A stretch of 12,529 nucleotides of DNA from Methanobacteriota archaeon (GTDB lineage Archaea > Halobacteriota > Methanosarcinia > Methanosarcinales > Methanosarcinaceae), in contig JAUPKV010000590.1 of assembly GCA_030837265.1 (NCBI GenBank), positions 1-12,529 of the forward strand, in the 5' to 3' direction. The position numbers were made by a program, and so were the translations under genes. The notes beneath the pieces are model-generated. The model had not been told where the DNA came from and searched no databases. It saw only the letters and a list, made by a program, of their open reading frames with translations. Shown one piece after another: positions 1-6,765 of the stretch (within the stretch, counting starts at the first letter, position 1; each line of letters begins with the position of its first letter).

Positions 1-2
1 TC

Positions 3-155
3 CTTCGTCGCCAAAACTCTTCTGGTGTTTTAGTTCCAGTATCGAGGGGAATAACAAAAGTAGATGATTTGAATCTCTCAGAAGAAGACTATGCGACGCT
101 TGTTCGTAAACGCATCGAATCCTTTCAAATATCCTTGAACGCTCTGGACAGATAG
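3..155 (+). CDS. C-terminal fragment of an unidentified protein (possibly a type-2 orotidine-5'-phosphate decarboxylase-like enzyme)
   Basis: An open frame enters from the left window edge (first full codon at position 3) and ends at TAG 153-155, giving about 50 residues. It is the only frame open across this stretch. The visible tail contains GVLVPVSRGI followed by a charged helix with EEDYATLVRKRIESF. A Gly-Val-Leu-Val-x-x-Ser-Arg-Gly-Ile stretch near the C-terminus resembles the phosphate-binding end of type-2 OMP decarboxylases, but that comes from memory of the family and is weak. The gene runs towards the minus-strand ABC-2 permease, so the two converge. Because UAG can encode pyrrolysine in Methanosarcina, the stop is slightly uncertain; readthrough would hit TAA only a few codons later in the same frame or soon after. 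Confidence 0.45.
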   Translation, partial: LRRQNSSGVLVPVSRGITKVDDLNLSEEDYATLVRKRIESFQISLNALDR

Positions 156-198
156 CTAACCATCATCTGTTCTTTTTACACGCCTCTACTAAAATGAC

Positions 199-351
199 CG
201 TTCGCATACTCCTTCGGGTGATGCGACGTGGAACCATGAAAGAGAATCTTGAAAAGATGCGAACGTGGAACCACGAAAGAAGATCTCGAAAAAGGCCGAG
301 GTCACAATAGAACCACTGCATACTGAGTCAGGATTGAAGCACTTTTCGAGA
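199..351. repeat. Two inverted repeats in the non-coding gap 156-382
   Basis: CGTTCGCAT (199-207) is exactly complementary to ATGCGAACG (257-265). TCTCGAAAA (284-292) is exactly complementary to TTTTCGAGA (343-351). A shorter pair, TCGCAT/ATGCGA (202-207 and 221-226), could form a local hairpin. The gap between the + strand tail gene and the minus-strand permease is therefore structured although it holds no credible gene. A structured RNA or the relic of a small non-autonomous element are both possible; neither is shown. Confidence 0.5.
220..292. repeat. Imperfect tandem repeat, two copies of 36-37 bp
   Basis: Copy one is 220-255 and copy two is 256-292, directly adjacent. Both begin GATGCGA, continue with CGTGGAACCA and end in TC(T/T)(T/C)GAAAA. 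Differences are a one-base insertion (GATGCGAACG in copy two), T/C changes and a one-base shift in the purine run. No open frame fits the pair, and the copies differ by one base in length, which argues against a coding repeat. The unit might belong to a dispersed family of archaeal intergenic repeats; that is not testable here. Confidence 0.7.
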
Positions 352-360
352 GGCTTTTTT
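337..360 (+). terminator. Hairpin plus T-tract, candidate terminator between convergent genes
   Basis: AAGC (337-340), a bulged A, and CT (342-343) can pair with AG (351-352) and GCTT (353-356) around a 7-nt loop. The sequence then runs into TTTTTT (355-360). Archaeal termination depends mainly on the U-tract, so the T-run is the stronger evidence. It lies about 180 bp past the + strand stop, so it would serve either a long 3' UTR or an RNA from the repeat region. Confidence 0.4.
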
Positions 361-382
361 AATCAATGGCCGGCAAAATACA

Positions 383-1144
383 TCATATCGTAGCCCTTTT
401 GAAGAAATAACCACTGGCGCAGACCATTAGAACTGACAGTGTTAATAGTATACATATATTCAGAACCATTGAGAATTCACTATATCCGATTAATATTCCT
501 CGCAAAGCATCCACACCATATGTCAGCGGATCAAAATAAGATAGGATCCTTATCGGGGCAGGCAAATTCGAGACCGGAAACAAGGCTCCGGATAAAAGGA
601 AGAGTGGGAATGCAATAAAATTAATAACGGTGCTAAACCCATGAAAATCCTTTAAAATGGATGATAAAATTAATCCTATATTTATGAATATAGTTGATAT
701 AAGAACCATTATTACGAAGGAGAATAAAATCGAAGAAATAAAAGGTAGCCTGAAGCCGAGTAATACCGACATCAGCATAATAATGAGTGCCTGAATTATT
801 GAGGTGGTTGCACTCCCGGAGACCATTCCGAGCACAATAGAGAGTCTACTTGCAGGAGTCACCATAACCTCTTTTAAAAACCCGAACTGTTTGTCCATTA
901 TAACACTCATACCCGCGTAAGCAGCCGTAAAAAGCAGAGTCATCCCGATAATACCCGGCACAAGATACTGAAAATATCCTATCGATGCGGGAAGGCCCGG
1001 AAACTCTACTCTTCTGAAACCCATACCCTGAAAGATCAGCAAAAAAGCCGGCATACCTATGGCACCAGCTATCCGGGATCTGTTCCTGAAATATTTTATC
1101 ATCTCACGCCGCCAGAGGACGTATACAACTCTTCCTTGCATCAT
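383..1144 (-). CDS. ABC-2 type exporter permease (DrrB-like)
   Basis: This is the membrane half of an ABC exporter whose ATPase is the gene just upstream. The 253-residue product has a basic N-terminus (about 1-27, with REMIKYFRNRSR) followed by six predicted hydrophobic segments, around residues 27-43, 60-80, 110-132, 138-160, 170-190 and 228-245. The segment LLSGALFPVSNLPAPIR (about 183-200) is the typical ABC-2 permease signature before the last membrane helix. Length and layout fit the daunorubicin-resistance/ABC-2 family. Start codons at 1144 (ATG) and 1141 (ATG) are adjacent. AAGGAGG eight bases upstream makes 1144 good, and it overlaps the ATPase stop, suggesting translational coupling. 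The substrate is unknown; this family exports drugs, lipids, polysaccharides or peptides. Confidence 0.9.
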   Translation of the reverse strand: MMQGRVVYVLWRREMIKYFRNRSRIAGAIGMPAFLLIFQGMGFRRVEFPGLPASIGYFQYLVPGIIGMTLLFTAAYAGMSVIMDKQFGFLKEVMVTPASRLSIVLGMVSGSATTSIIQALIIMLMSVLLGFRLPFISSILFSFVIMVLISTIFINIGLILSSILKDFHGFSTVINFIAFPLFLLSGALFPVSNLPAPIRILSYFDPLTYGVDALRGILIGYSEFSMVLNICILLTLSVLMVCASGYFFKRATI

Positions 1145-2133
1145 CGGAGCATCCTCCTTCGCATTCGTTCACGTCTGACTGACTGTCGGCTGCCTTCCTG
1201 CTCTCGTATGGTCGAACCGGTCAGGCGGATAAAAACATCTTCAAGACTTGGTTTACTGAAATTTATCGAACTGATCCTGATACCCAGGTTATCAGCGGTC
1301 TTAAATATATCTGGAATGTTTTTCTCATAATCCGATATTATAACGTCCAGCATTTGTCCGTCCTGGGAAATTTCACTTACCCATTCTTTTTCTTTAAGTG
1401 CAGTAACAATAAGATCGACTTTTCCTTCAATAGTCAGGCTAACATGATCACCTTGAAGACGGCTCTTCAGACCTGATGGCGTATCAAGTGCAACTATTTT
1501 TCCATGATCAATTATCGCAATACGGTCACAGAGAAAATCAGCCTCTTCCATATAATGGGTGGTCAGGATGACAGATGTCCCGTAGGTTCTGTTCAGGTTT
1601 CTGATATAATCCCATATTGATCTCCTGGTCTGTGCATCAAGCCCGAGAGTAGGTTCGTCCAGGAACAAAACCTTCGGATAGTGAATAAGTCCCCTTGCAA
1701 TCTCAAGCCGCCGTTTCATCCCGCCCGAATAGTTTTCAACAAGAATATCGGCTTTGTCAGTCAAGCCTACAACATCAAGCACTTCCCGGATTCTTTTTTT
1801 CCGCTCATCCGGACCGATGTTGTACATCATGGCATGAAATTCAAGATTTTCCCTTCCGGTAAGCCCTATATCTAACGAAGGATCCTGAAAGATTATCCCG
1901 ATATTATTCCTGATCTCTCCAGGATTTCTTCTAAGATCATATCCTGCAATTTCAGCTTCACCTGCATTCGGGCGCAGAAGAGTGGTCAGCATATTGATTA
2001 TAGTTGTCTTTCCCGCACCATTAGGGCCTAAGAGCCCGAAAAGCTCTCCGGCCTCAACCGAAAAAGAAACGTTATCCACAGCAGTAAATTTTCCGAATTT
2101 TTTTGTTAGCTGTTTAATTTTTATTGCACTCAT
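1141..2133 (-). CDS. ABC-2 type exporter ATP-binding protein (DrrA-like)
   Basis: This 330-residue ATPase powers the downstream permease. Motifs, numbered from ATG 2133: Walker A GPNGAGKTT (36-44), Q-loop FQDPSLD (Gln83), signature YSGGMKRR (from 135), Walker B VLFLDEPTLGLD (Asp159, Glu160), and switch His193 in TTHYMEEAD. About 90 further residues follow, the usual C-terminal domain of DrrA/CcmA-like proteins, ending in an Arg-rich tail (RRERMRRRMLR). Part of that tail is encoded by the SD of the next gene. A TTG three codons upstream (2142) is also open, but AAAGG lies about 10 bases before ATG 2133 and is too close to the TTG, so the ATG is preferred. The stop overlaps the permease start by 4 nt. 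Confidence 0.93.
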   Translation of the reverse strand: MSAIKIKQLTKKFGKFTAVDNVSFSVEAGELFGLLGPNGAGKTTIINMLTTLLRPNAGEAEIAGYDLRRNPGEIRNNIGIIFQDPSLDIGLTGRENLEFHAMMYNIGPDERKKRIREVLDVVGLTDKADILVENYSGGMKRRLEIARGLIHYPKVLFLDEPTLGLDAQTRRSIWDYIRNLNRTYGTSVILTTHYMEEADFLCDRIAIIDHGKIVALDTPSGLKSRLQGDHVSLTIEGKVDLIVTALKEKEWVSEISQDGQMLDVIISDYEKNIPDIFKTADNLGIRISSINFSKPSLEDVFIRLTGSTIREQEGSRQSVRRERMRRRMLR

Positions 2134-2146
2134 GTTACACAAAACC

Positions 2147-2165
2147 TTTAAAACGGGATTTTAAA
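2147..2165 (-). promoter_or_regulatory. AT-only hairpin overlapping the SD of the exporter ATPase
   Basis: On the + strand TTTAAAA (2147-2153), CGGGA, TTTTAAA (2159-2165) forms a perfect 7-bp inverted repeat with a 5-nt loop. In the minus-strand transcript its 3' arm runs into the AAAGG that should be the SD of the ATPase gene. All pairs are A-U, so the stem would be weak. It could tune translation or be an accident of AT-rich sequence. Confidence 0.3.
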
Positions 2166-2222
2166 AAAATGCTCAGAAGCTTAATCTTAATTGACAAAAA
2201 GCAAACAGTGCAAATTTACAAA

Positions 2223-2230
2223 TTATTTAA
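2223..2230 (-). promoter_or_regulatory. Possible TATA box for the ABC-2 exporter pair
   Basis: The minus strand reads TTAAATAA here, about 90 bp before ATG 2133, inside the 127-bp gap that separates the importer ATPase from the exporter ATPase. There is no clear T-tract terminator after the importer ATPase stop, so readthrough from the importer operon plus a weak internal promoter is as likely as independent transcription. Confidence 0.3.
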
Positions 2231-2260
2231 TAGATTTGAAGGGGATACGGATTTTAACAT

Positions 2261-3982
2261 CTAATGTGTATGACAGCACAGCCCTATTCTCGAACCCACT
2301 AACTTTTTTGTATAATCATCAGCAGGTGAAAGCATCACATCGTGGGAATTGCCCATCTCCACGATTTTTCCGGAATCCATAACGGCTATCCTGTCAGCAA
2401 TCTTCAGTGTAAGGGAGAGATCATGTGAAATGTATACCATTGCAAATCCTCTCCTGTTCTGAAGGCCTTTTAAAAGACGTAAAATATTTGCAGAAGTAGA
2501 AACATCCAGAGCCGAAGTTATTTCATCGGCAATAAGTAGTTTTGGCTCCATAACCATTGCCCTGGCAAGTGCAACCCTCTGTCTCTGCCCGCCGCTGAGT
2601 TCACCGCAATATTTACGGAGGAAATTATCGGTACTGGGAAGACGCACAAGTTCAAGAGCATTTTTAACCTTTTGCAGTCTATCTCCATTGGACCCTATCT
2701 TATTGATATATAGGGGCTCTTTGACTGCATCCAGCACAGTAAACCTGTTACTGGTCGAAGTAAAAGGGTCCTGGAATACTATCTGAATACCGTTGACCCT
2801 GCTACCGTAGTTTCCCTCGCTCACATTCCCGTCCATAAACATTACCTCTCCGCATTCCGGCTTGACGACATTTGCAAGAATATGTGCAAGGGTCGACTTA
2901 CCGGAACCGGTCTGGCCGACAAGTGCAAGAACTTCTCCTTCCCTCACTTCCAGGTTAACATCACTTACTGCCTGAAGATATTCTCCATTTGGCAGACGAT
3001 AACTGAAATTCAGGTTTTTGGCTTTCAGAAGACTTGCTATGCCGCCTCTATGGCATGCAATTTCCCGCCCGCATCCAATTGGCATCAGAGCAGGGGAAGT
3101 TTTACTGCATATCTCGATTTTTTGCGTGCATCTCGGGCTGAAAGGACACCCCCTAAATTCATCCCCTGCAGGCACATCCCCGGGAATTCCCCATAAATCT
3201 TTATAAACGAAAATATCCGGCGTTGAATGTACAAGGCCTCTCGTATAAGGATGACGGGGAGATACGAGAATATCCCTTACCGGGCCGGTTTCCACAACCT
3301 TTCCCGAATACATGACAGATATCCGAGATGCCAACGAAGACACAAAAGTGATATCATGAGAGATAATTATCATCGTATAACCATTCATTTCCTGAAGGTC
3401 AACCAGAAGATCCCGGATCTCCTTTCGTGTAAATGCATCAAGCGCAGAAGTAACTTCATCAAGAATTAGTAATTTGGGGTCACATGAAAGAGCCATTGCC
3501 AGAAGAACTCTCTGCCTCATACCTCCGGAGAGCTGGTGCGGATACGAATCCATCCATTTAGGGTCAAGGCCCACAGTCCGGAACAGGTCAGCGCATTTAC
3601 TGCGGGCTTTGTCAGGGCTGATTTCAAGATGTTTTAGCATTGGTTCTGTTACCTGGACGCCTACTTTCAGAACAGGATTCAGCACCTCCAGGCTGTTCTG
3701 AAAAACCATTGCAATATCCTTCCATCTGAACCGGTCCATCCCGGATTCGGGCAAAGCAGAAATTACCTCATCCCTGTAAAGAATCTCACCGGATAGGGTT
3801 GTATTTTCAGGCAAAAGCCCCATGATCCCAAGTGCGACAGTGGTCTTACCGCTTCCGGATTCTCCTACAATGCCCAGGATTTCTCCATCTTCGATTTCAA
3901 AAGAGATGCCGTCAACAGCTTTAACACTGCCAGTGTCGGTAAGATAATGACATTTGAGATCATTGATTTTAAGCAGACTCAT
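2261..3982 (-). CDS. Fused Opp/Dpp-type ABC importer ATPase (two nucleotide-binding domains)
   Basis: One 573-residue protein carries both ATPase domains of an oligopeptide/nickel-family importer. Domain 1: Walker A GESGSGKTT (40-48), Gln95, LSGGM (151-155), Walker B LLILDE (171-176), His209. Domain 2: Walker A GQTGSGKST (356-364), Gln403, LSGGQ (462-466), Walker B LLIADE (482-487), His520. Between them is the cysteine-containing Opp C-terminal motif (Cys279, Cys285, Cys292, Cys310, with an extra Cys304). In related DppD proteins this motif is reported to hold an iron-sulfur cluster. It is present only after domain 1. The usual Pro after the Walker B Glu is Val177 and Ile488. The protein ends in CCHTH. 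ATG 3982 is preceded by AAAGG and starts 2 nt after the permease stop. The two domains probably work as DppD and DppF on one chain. Confidence 0.93.
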   Translation of the reverse strand: MSLLKINDLKCHYLTDTGSVKAVDGISFEIEDGEILGIVGESGSGKTTVALGIMGLLPENTTLSGEILYRDEVISALPESGMDRFRWKDIAMVFQNSLEVLNPVLKVGVQVTEPMLKHLEISPDKARSKCADLFRTVGLDPKWMDSYPHQLSGGMRQRVLLAMALSCDPKLLILDEVTSALDAFTRKEIRDLLVDLQEMNGYTMIIISHDITFVSSLASRISVMYSGKVVETGPVRDILVSPRHPYTRGLVHSTPDIFVYKDLWGIPGDVPAGDEFRGCPFSPRCTQKIEICSKTSPALMPIGCGREIACHRGGIASLLKAKNLNFSYRLPNGEYLQAVSDVNLEVREGEVLALVGQTGSGKSTLAHILANVVKPECGEVMFMDGNVSEGNYGSRVNGIQIVFQDPFTSTSNRFTVLDAVKEPLYINKIGSNGDRLQKVKNALELVRLPSTDNFLRKYCGELSGGQRQRVALARAMVMEPKLLIADEITSALDVSTSANILRLLKGLQNRRGFAMVYISHDLSLTLKIADRIAVMDSGKIVEMGNSHDVMLSPADDYTKKLVGSRIGLCCHTH

Positions 3983-3984
3983 AA

Positions 3985-4914
3985 TCAGAAACCTTTCTTG
4001 CGCTTTAATTTAGGATCAAGTATTCTCTCCATATCCCTGCTTATGAACGCGAGACAGAGCAGGAGAGAAATAAGCATAAATAACGGAGGTAATAGCCACC
4101 ACTGCCAGTAAGGTGTAAAGTATATCGACCTGAAACCGGTTGCGTTATTAAGCATCATCCCCCAGCTCTTGGAAGTAGGGTCCCCCAGGCCCAGGAAGGC
4201 AAGTCCGGTTTCGGCTATGATTGCATGTGAAGATATGCCAATTATCAGTACAAACAGGATAGGCATAATTTCAGGAAATATATGCCTCCAGAGCAGGTAA
4301 AAGGGTTTTGCACCGTAATTTCTGGCTGCAATGATGTAGTTGTTCTTCTTTAATGACAGAGTCTGGGAACGTGCAATACGCGCGGGTTTGGCCCAGCTGA
4401 AAAAAACTAGTATAAAAATCACGTTAAAGATACTTGGTCCGAGAAAAGCAGATATCACAATCAAGAGAGGGAAACTTGGAAGAGCCATTGTCACATCGAT
4501 TATTCTCATCAGTCCCTGATCAACGTGCCCTCCAATATATCCGGCCAGAATTCCGATAGCTCCTCCCCCAAAACCTGCAATAAAGGCTACTGCAAGCCCT
4601 ATTGTAAGGCTCATTCTTGCACCGTAACATATCTGTGACCAGATATCCATACCAAGTTCATCGGTTCCAAGCAGGTGTCCGGGACCGGGAGGCTCAAGTG
4701 AACCGCCTGTTATCTTCTGGGGGGGATAAATTGTTATCACGGGAGCAAAAACTGCCATTAAAATGATACAGATAATGCCAAGAATGCCAATTTTACCTTC
4801 CGTACTTAACCTGGAGAATGCCTTAGCTATACTGCTGACAATTTTGTTGATATTTTCCGCCTGAATAAAAGAGAGAATTCCGGCATTTCCAAAGGCAGTT
4901 ATACCTTTCATCAT
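3985..4914 (-). CDS. Opp/Dpp-type ABC importer permease, DppC/OppC subunit
   Basis: This is the second membrane subunit of the importer, 309 residues. The family hallmark LLGTDELGMDIWSQICYGAR (81-100) follows the first membrane helix (about 42-62). Further helices lie near 103-127, 143-160, 162-176, 218-240 and 272-292. The cytoplasmic EAA loop that docks on the ATPase is at about 195-218 (AARNYGAK, then RHIFPEIMP), with Ile where the family often has Glu. The N-terminus is about 30 residues longer than the minimal family core. ATGATG (4914 and 4911) overlaps the stop of the DppB gene by 4 nt, so the two permeases are translationally coupled. The ligand cannot be deduced from the permease. 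Confidence 0.93.
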   Translation of the reverse strand: MMKGITAFGNAGILSFIQAENINKIVSSIAKAFSRLSTEGKIGILGIICIILMAVFAPVITIYPPQKITGGSLEPPGPGHLLGTDELGMDIWSQICYGARMSLTIGLAVAFIAGFGGGAIGILAGYIGGHVDQGLMRIIDVTMALPSFPLLIVISAFLGPSIFNVIFILVFFSWAKPARIARSQTLSLKKNNYIIAARNYGAKPFYLLWRHIFPEIMPILFVLIIGISSHAIIAETGLAFLGLGDPTSKSWGMMLNNATGFRSIYFTPYWQWWLLPPLFMLISLLLCLAFISRDMERILDPKLKRKKGF

Positions 4915-5894
4915 ATCACGACCCTCGGATCAAGTTTCCCGTATACTTTGTCAACCAGCAGGTTGCAGATAAGTATTGAGATTGCGATTACCAGGAGAAT
5001 ACCCTGAATAAGGGGATAATCCCGGCCGATTACCGCACTTCTGAGTGTCATCCCTATGCCGGGATAATGAAAAACATTCTCAACAAGTACAACACCCCCC
5101 ATCATTATGCCGATCGTAAAACCTGTTCTTGTTACCACCGGAAGCAGTGCATTTCTGAGAGCATGCCGGATCCATACGCTTTTTTCGCCCACCCCTTTGG
5201 CCCGGGCAGTCCTGATATAATCTTTTGTGATCACTGTAACCAGCGTATTTCTGGTGAGCAGGTACACGCTGGTCAGCTGTGAAAGTGATAAGGTTAATAC
5301 TGGCAGGAAGGCATGGTACAGAATATCCCCTGCATACTCTGCCGGACCATTGTAATCTGCAAAGGGAGTTACAGCACCTGCAAGCGGGAAAATCCTTAAA
5401 TGCACGCTAAAAACCAGAAGCAGGATCAGGCCAAGCAGAAAAGAGGGGATTTCCGCAAAGGCAATCATACCCATCATCATAATTCTATCACTCCCCTTTT
5501 TCCGGTTCTTTGCCGAAAGGGTTCCCAGCACTACACCAGTGATTGTACTGATCGCAGTTGCGCTCACGACAACCAGGAGATTCCATGGGAGATGTAGCAT
5601 TATTACATCACTGACTGGCATTTTGTAATAAGTGCTCTTTCCAAGATTGCCTGTCATCAAGTTTTTCAAATATACAAAAAACTGTTCATGTAACGGCCTG
5701 TCAAGTCCGTAATAATTTATGTAATAGTGATGTTGTTCGGCTGTCTTTACAATAATATCTTCTCCGACCACATCTGCGGAAGTGGTTGAGAAGGGGTCTC
5801 CGGGCATCATCCTTGGAAGAAAAAAGTTAATGACAAGAATTACAAAAAGGGTTAAAACCAACCTTAAAATAAATGAATTCCTGTCCTGTACCAT
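4911..5894 (-). CDS. Opp/Dpp-type ABC importer permease, DppB/OppB subunit
   Basis: First membrane subunit of the importer, 327 residues. It shows the full DppB pattern: N-terminal helix (8-27), RMMPGDPF (28-35), YGLDRPLHEQF (62-72) and GNLGKS (82-87). A membrane core follows, then the EAA loop YIRTARAKGVGE with RHALRNALLPV (226-253). After that come VENVFHYPGIG (271-281), DYPLIQG (292-298), a last helix (about 298-315) and the terminal YGKLDPRV. A His-His-Tyr-Tyr patch (55-58) lies on the outer side just before YGLD. ATG 5894 starts 4 nt after the methyltransferase stop. It is clearly in the same operon as its neighbours. Confidence 0.94.
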   Translation of the reverse strand: MVQDRNSFILRLVLTLFVILVINFFLPRMMPGDPFSTTSADVVGEDIIVKTAEQHHYYINYYGLDRPLHEQFFVYLKNLMTGNLGKSTYYKMPVSDVIMLHLPWNLLVVVSATAISTITGVVLGTLSAKNRKKGSDRIMMMGMIAFAEIPSFLLGLILLLVFSVHLRIFPLAGAVTPFADYNGPAEYAGDILYHAFLPVLTLSLSQLTSVYLLTRNTLVTVITKDYIRTARAKGVGEKSVWIRHALRNALLPVVTRTGFTIGIMMGGVVLVENVFHYPGIGMTLRSAVIGRDYPLIQGILLVIAISILICNLLVDKVYGKLDPRVVI

Positions 5895-5898
5895 CCGA

Positions 5899-6765
5899 TC
5901 ATCTGCCGTTAACTTCCCAGATCAGCATGGCGGTATATACATCCGATTCAGAACGGTATATCCCATCCGGAGAGGCATTTTGATAATAATCCATTATTTT
6001 TTTCTGCGTTTCGTCATCAAAATCATGCCCCTGTCCGATAAACTCTATTGCCCGTTCTGCGGCTTCTTTCCAGCTAGTTTCTTCGTTCCATTCAGAATGG
6101 TTGATCCTGACCAGCGGTCGGTAGCCTGAGAGATAAAGATACATGAATGGAAAAGTTATGCCATTCATATTATTCCCGGTCTTTTCACCAAGTATGGAAC
6201 TCCTTATCTCACGATACGCTTTATCTTCACCTCTTCTCAGGAAGTTACTGTAATAACAAAGGTTTTTTGAGCATGCCATCATCATGCCCAGGTTTTCGAC
6301 ATCCCGTATTCCGGGAGTCATGGACGCAATTACAAGATCAAATTCGTTCCGGAATCCAAGGGCATCTATGTCAGCTGTCCACCATGAGCATTCAATAACA
6401 TCCACCGGAAGAGACTCCTGTTTTACAGCATCTTTCAGTCTGTTTAGCATCCCGGACGATATGTCAAGTGAGGTCACCTCCGCCCCAAGCCTTGAAAGAG
6501 GAAGAGTGAGGGTTCCGGGCCCGCACCCGATATCCAGAACCCTGGAACCTTCCGGATTAAAGCCGGCTTCTTTCAGAAATTCGAGGATATCGTCGGTTCT
6601 CTTCCTGCGGGAATCTTTGTCAGTATTTTTTAAATAATTATCAGAGCGTTTGTTCCAGAATTCTGCCATCCTGCCTTCATTCAGGAAAATCGGGGCATCA
6701 CCTCTGGATTTATTCCAGCATTCAGTCAGGTTGTTGATATTATCATCTTTTTGTTGCAATTCCAT
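5899..6765 (-). CDS. Class I SAM-dependent methyltransferase embedded in the importer operon
   Basis: This is a soluble, presumably cytoplasmic methyltransferase of 288 residues. Motif [21 protein letters not shown] starts near residue 76 and binds SAM. TSLDIS (about 98-103) gives the acidic residue for the SAM ribose. [12 protein letters not shown] (about 142-153) is the motif IV region, followed by [10 protein letters not shown]. The region before motif I (about 35-60) is rich in charged and aromatic residues. The methyl acceptor is not known. The start is uncertain: ATG 6765 lies inside the end of the binding-protein gene (23-nt overlap) with GAGAGGG directly before it, and TTG 6774 or an internal ATG (residue 33 from this start) are alternatives. 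Its place between binding protein and permeases, with tight junctions on both sides, implies that it acts on the imported ligand or its metal complex. That is inference. Confidence 0.88.
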   Translation of the reverse strand: MELQQKDDNINNLTECWNKSRGDAPIFLNEGRMAEFWNKRSDNYLKNTDKDSRRKRTDDILEFLKEAGFNPEGSRVLDIGCGPGTLTLPLSRLGAEVTSLDISSGMLNRLKDAVKQESLPVDVIECSWWTADIDALGFRNEFDLVIASMTPGIRDVENLGMMMACSKNLCYYSNFLRRGEDKAYREIRSSILGEKTGNNMNGITFPFMYLYLSGYRPLVRINHSEWNEETSWKEAAERAIEFIGQGHDFDDETQKKIMDYYQNASPDGIYRSESDVYTAMLIWEVNGR

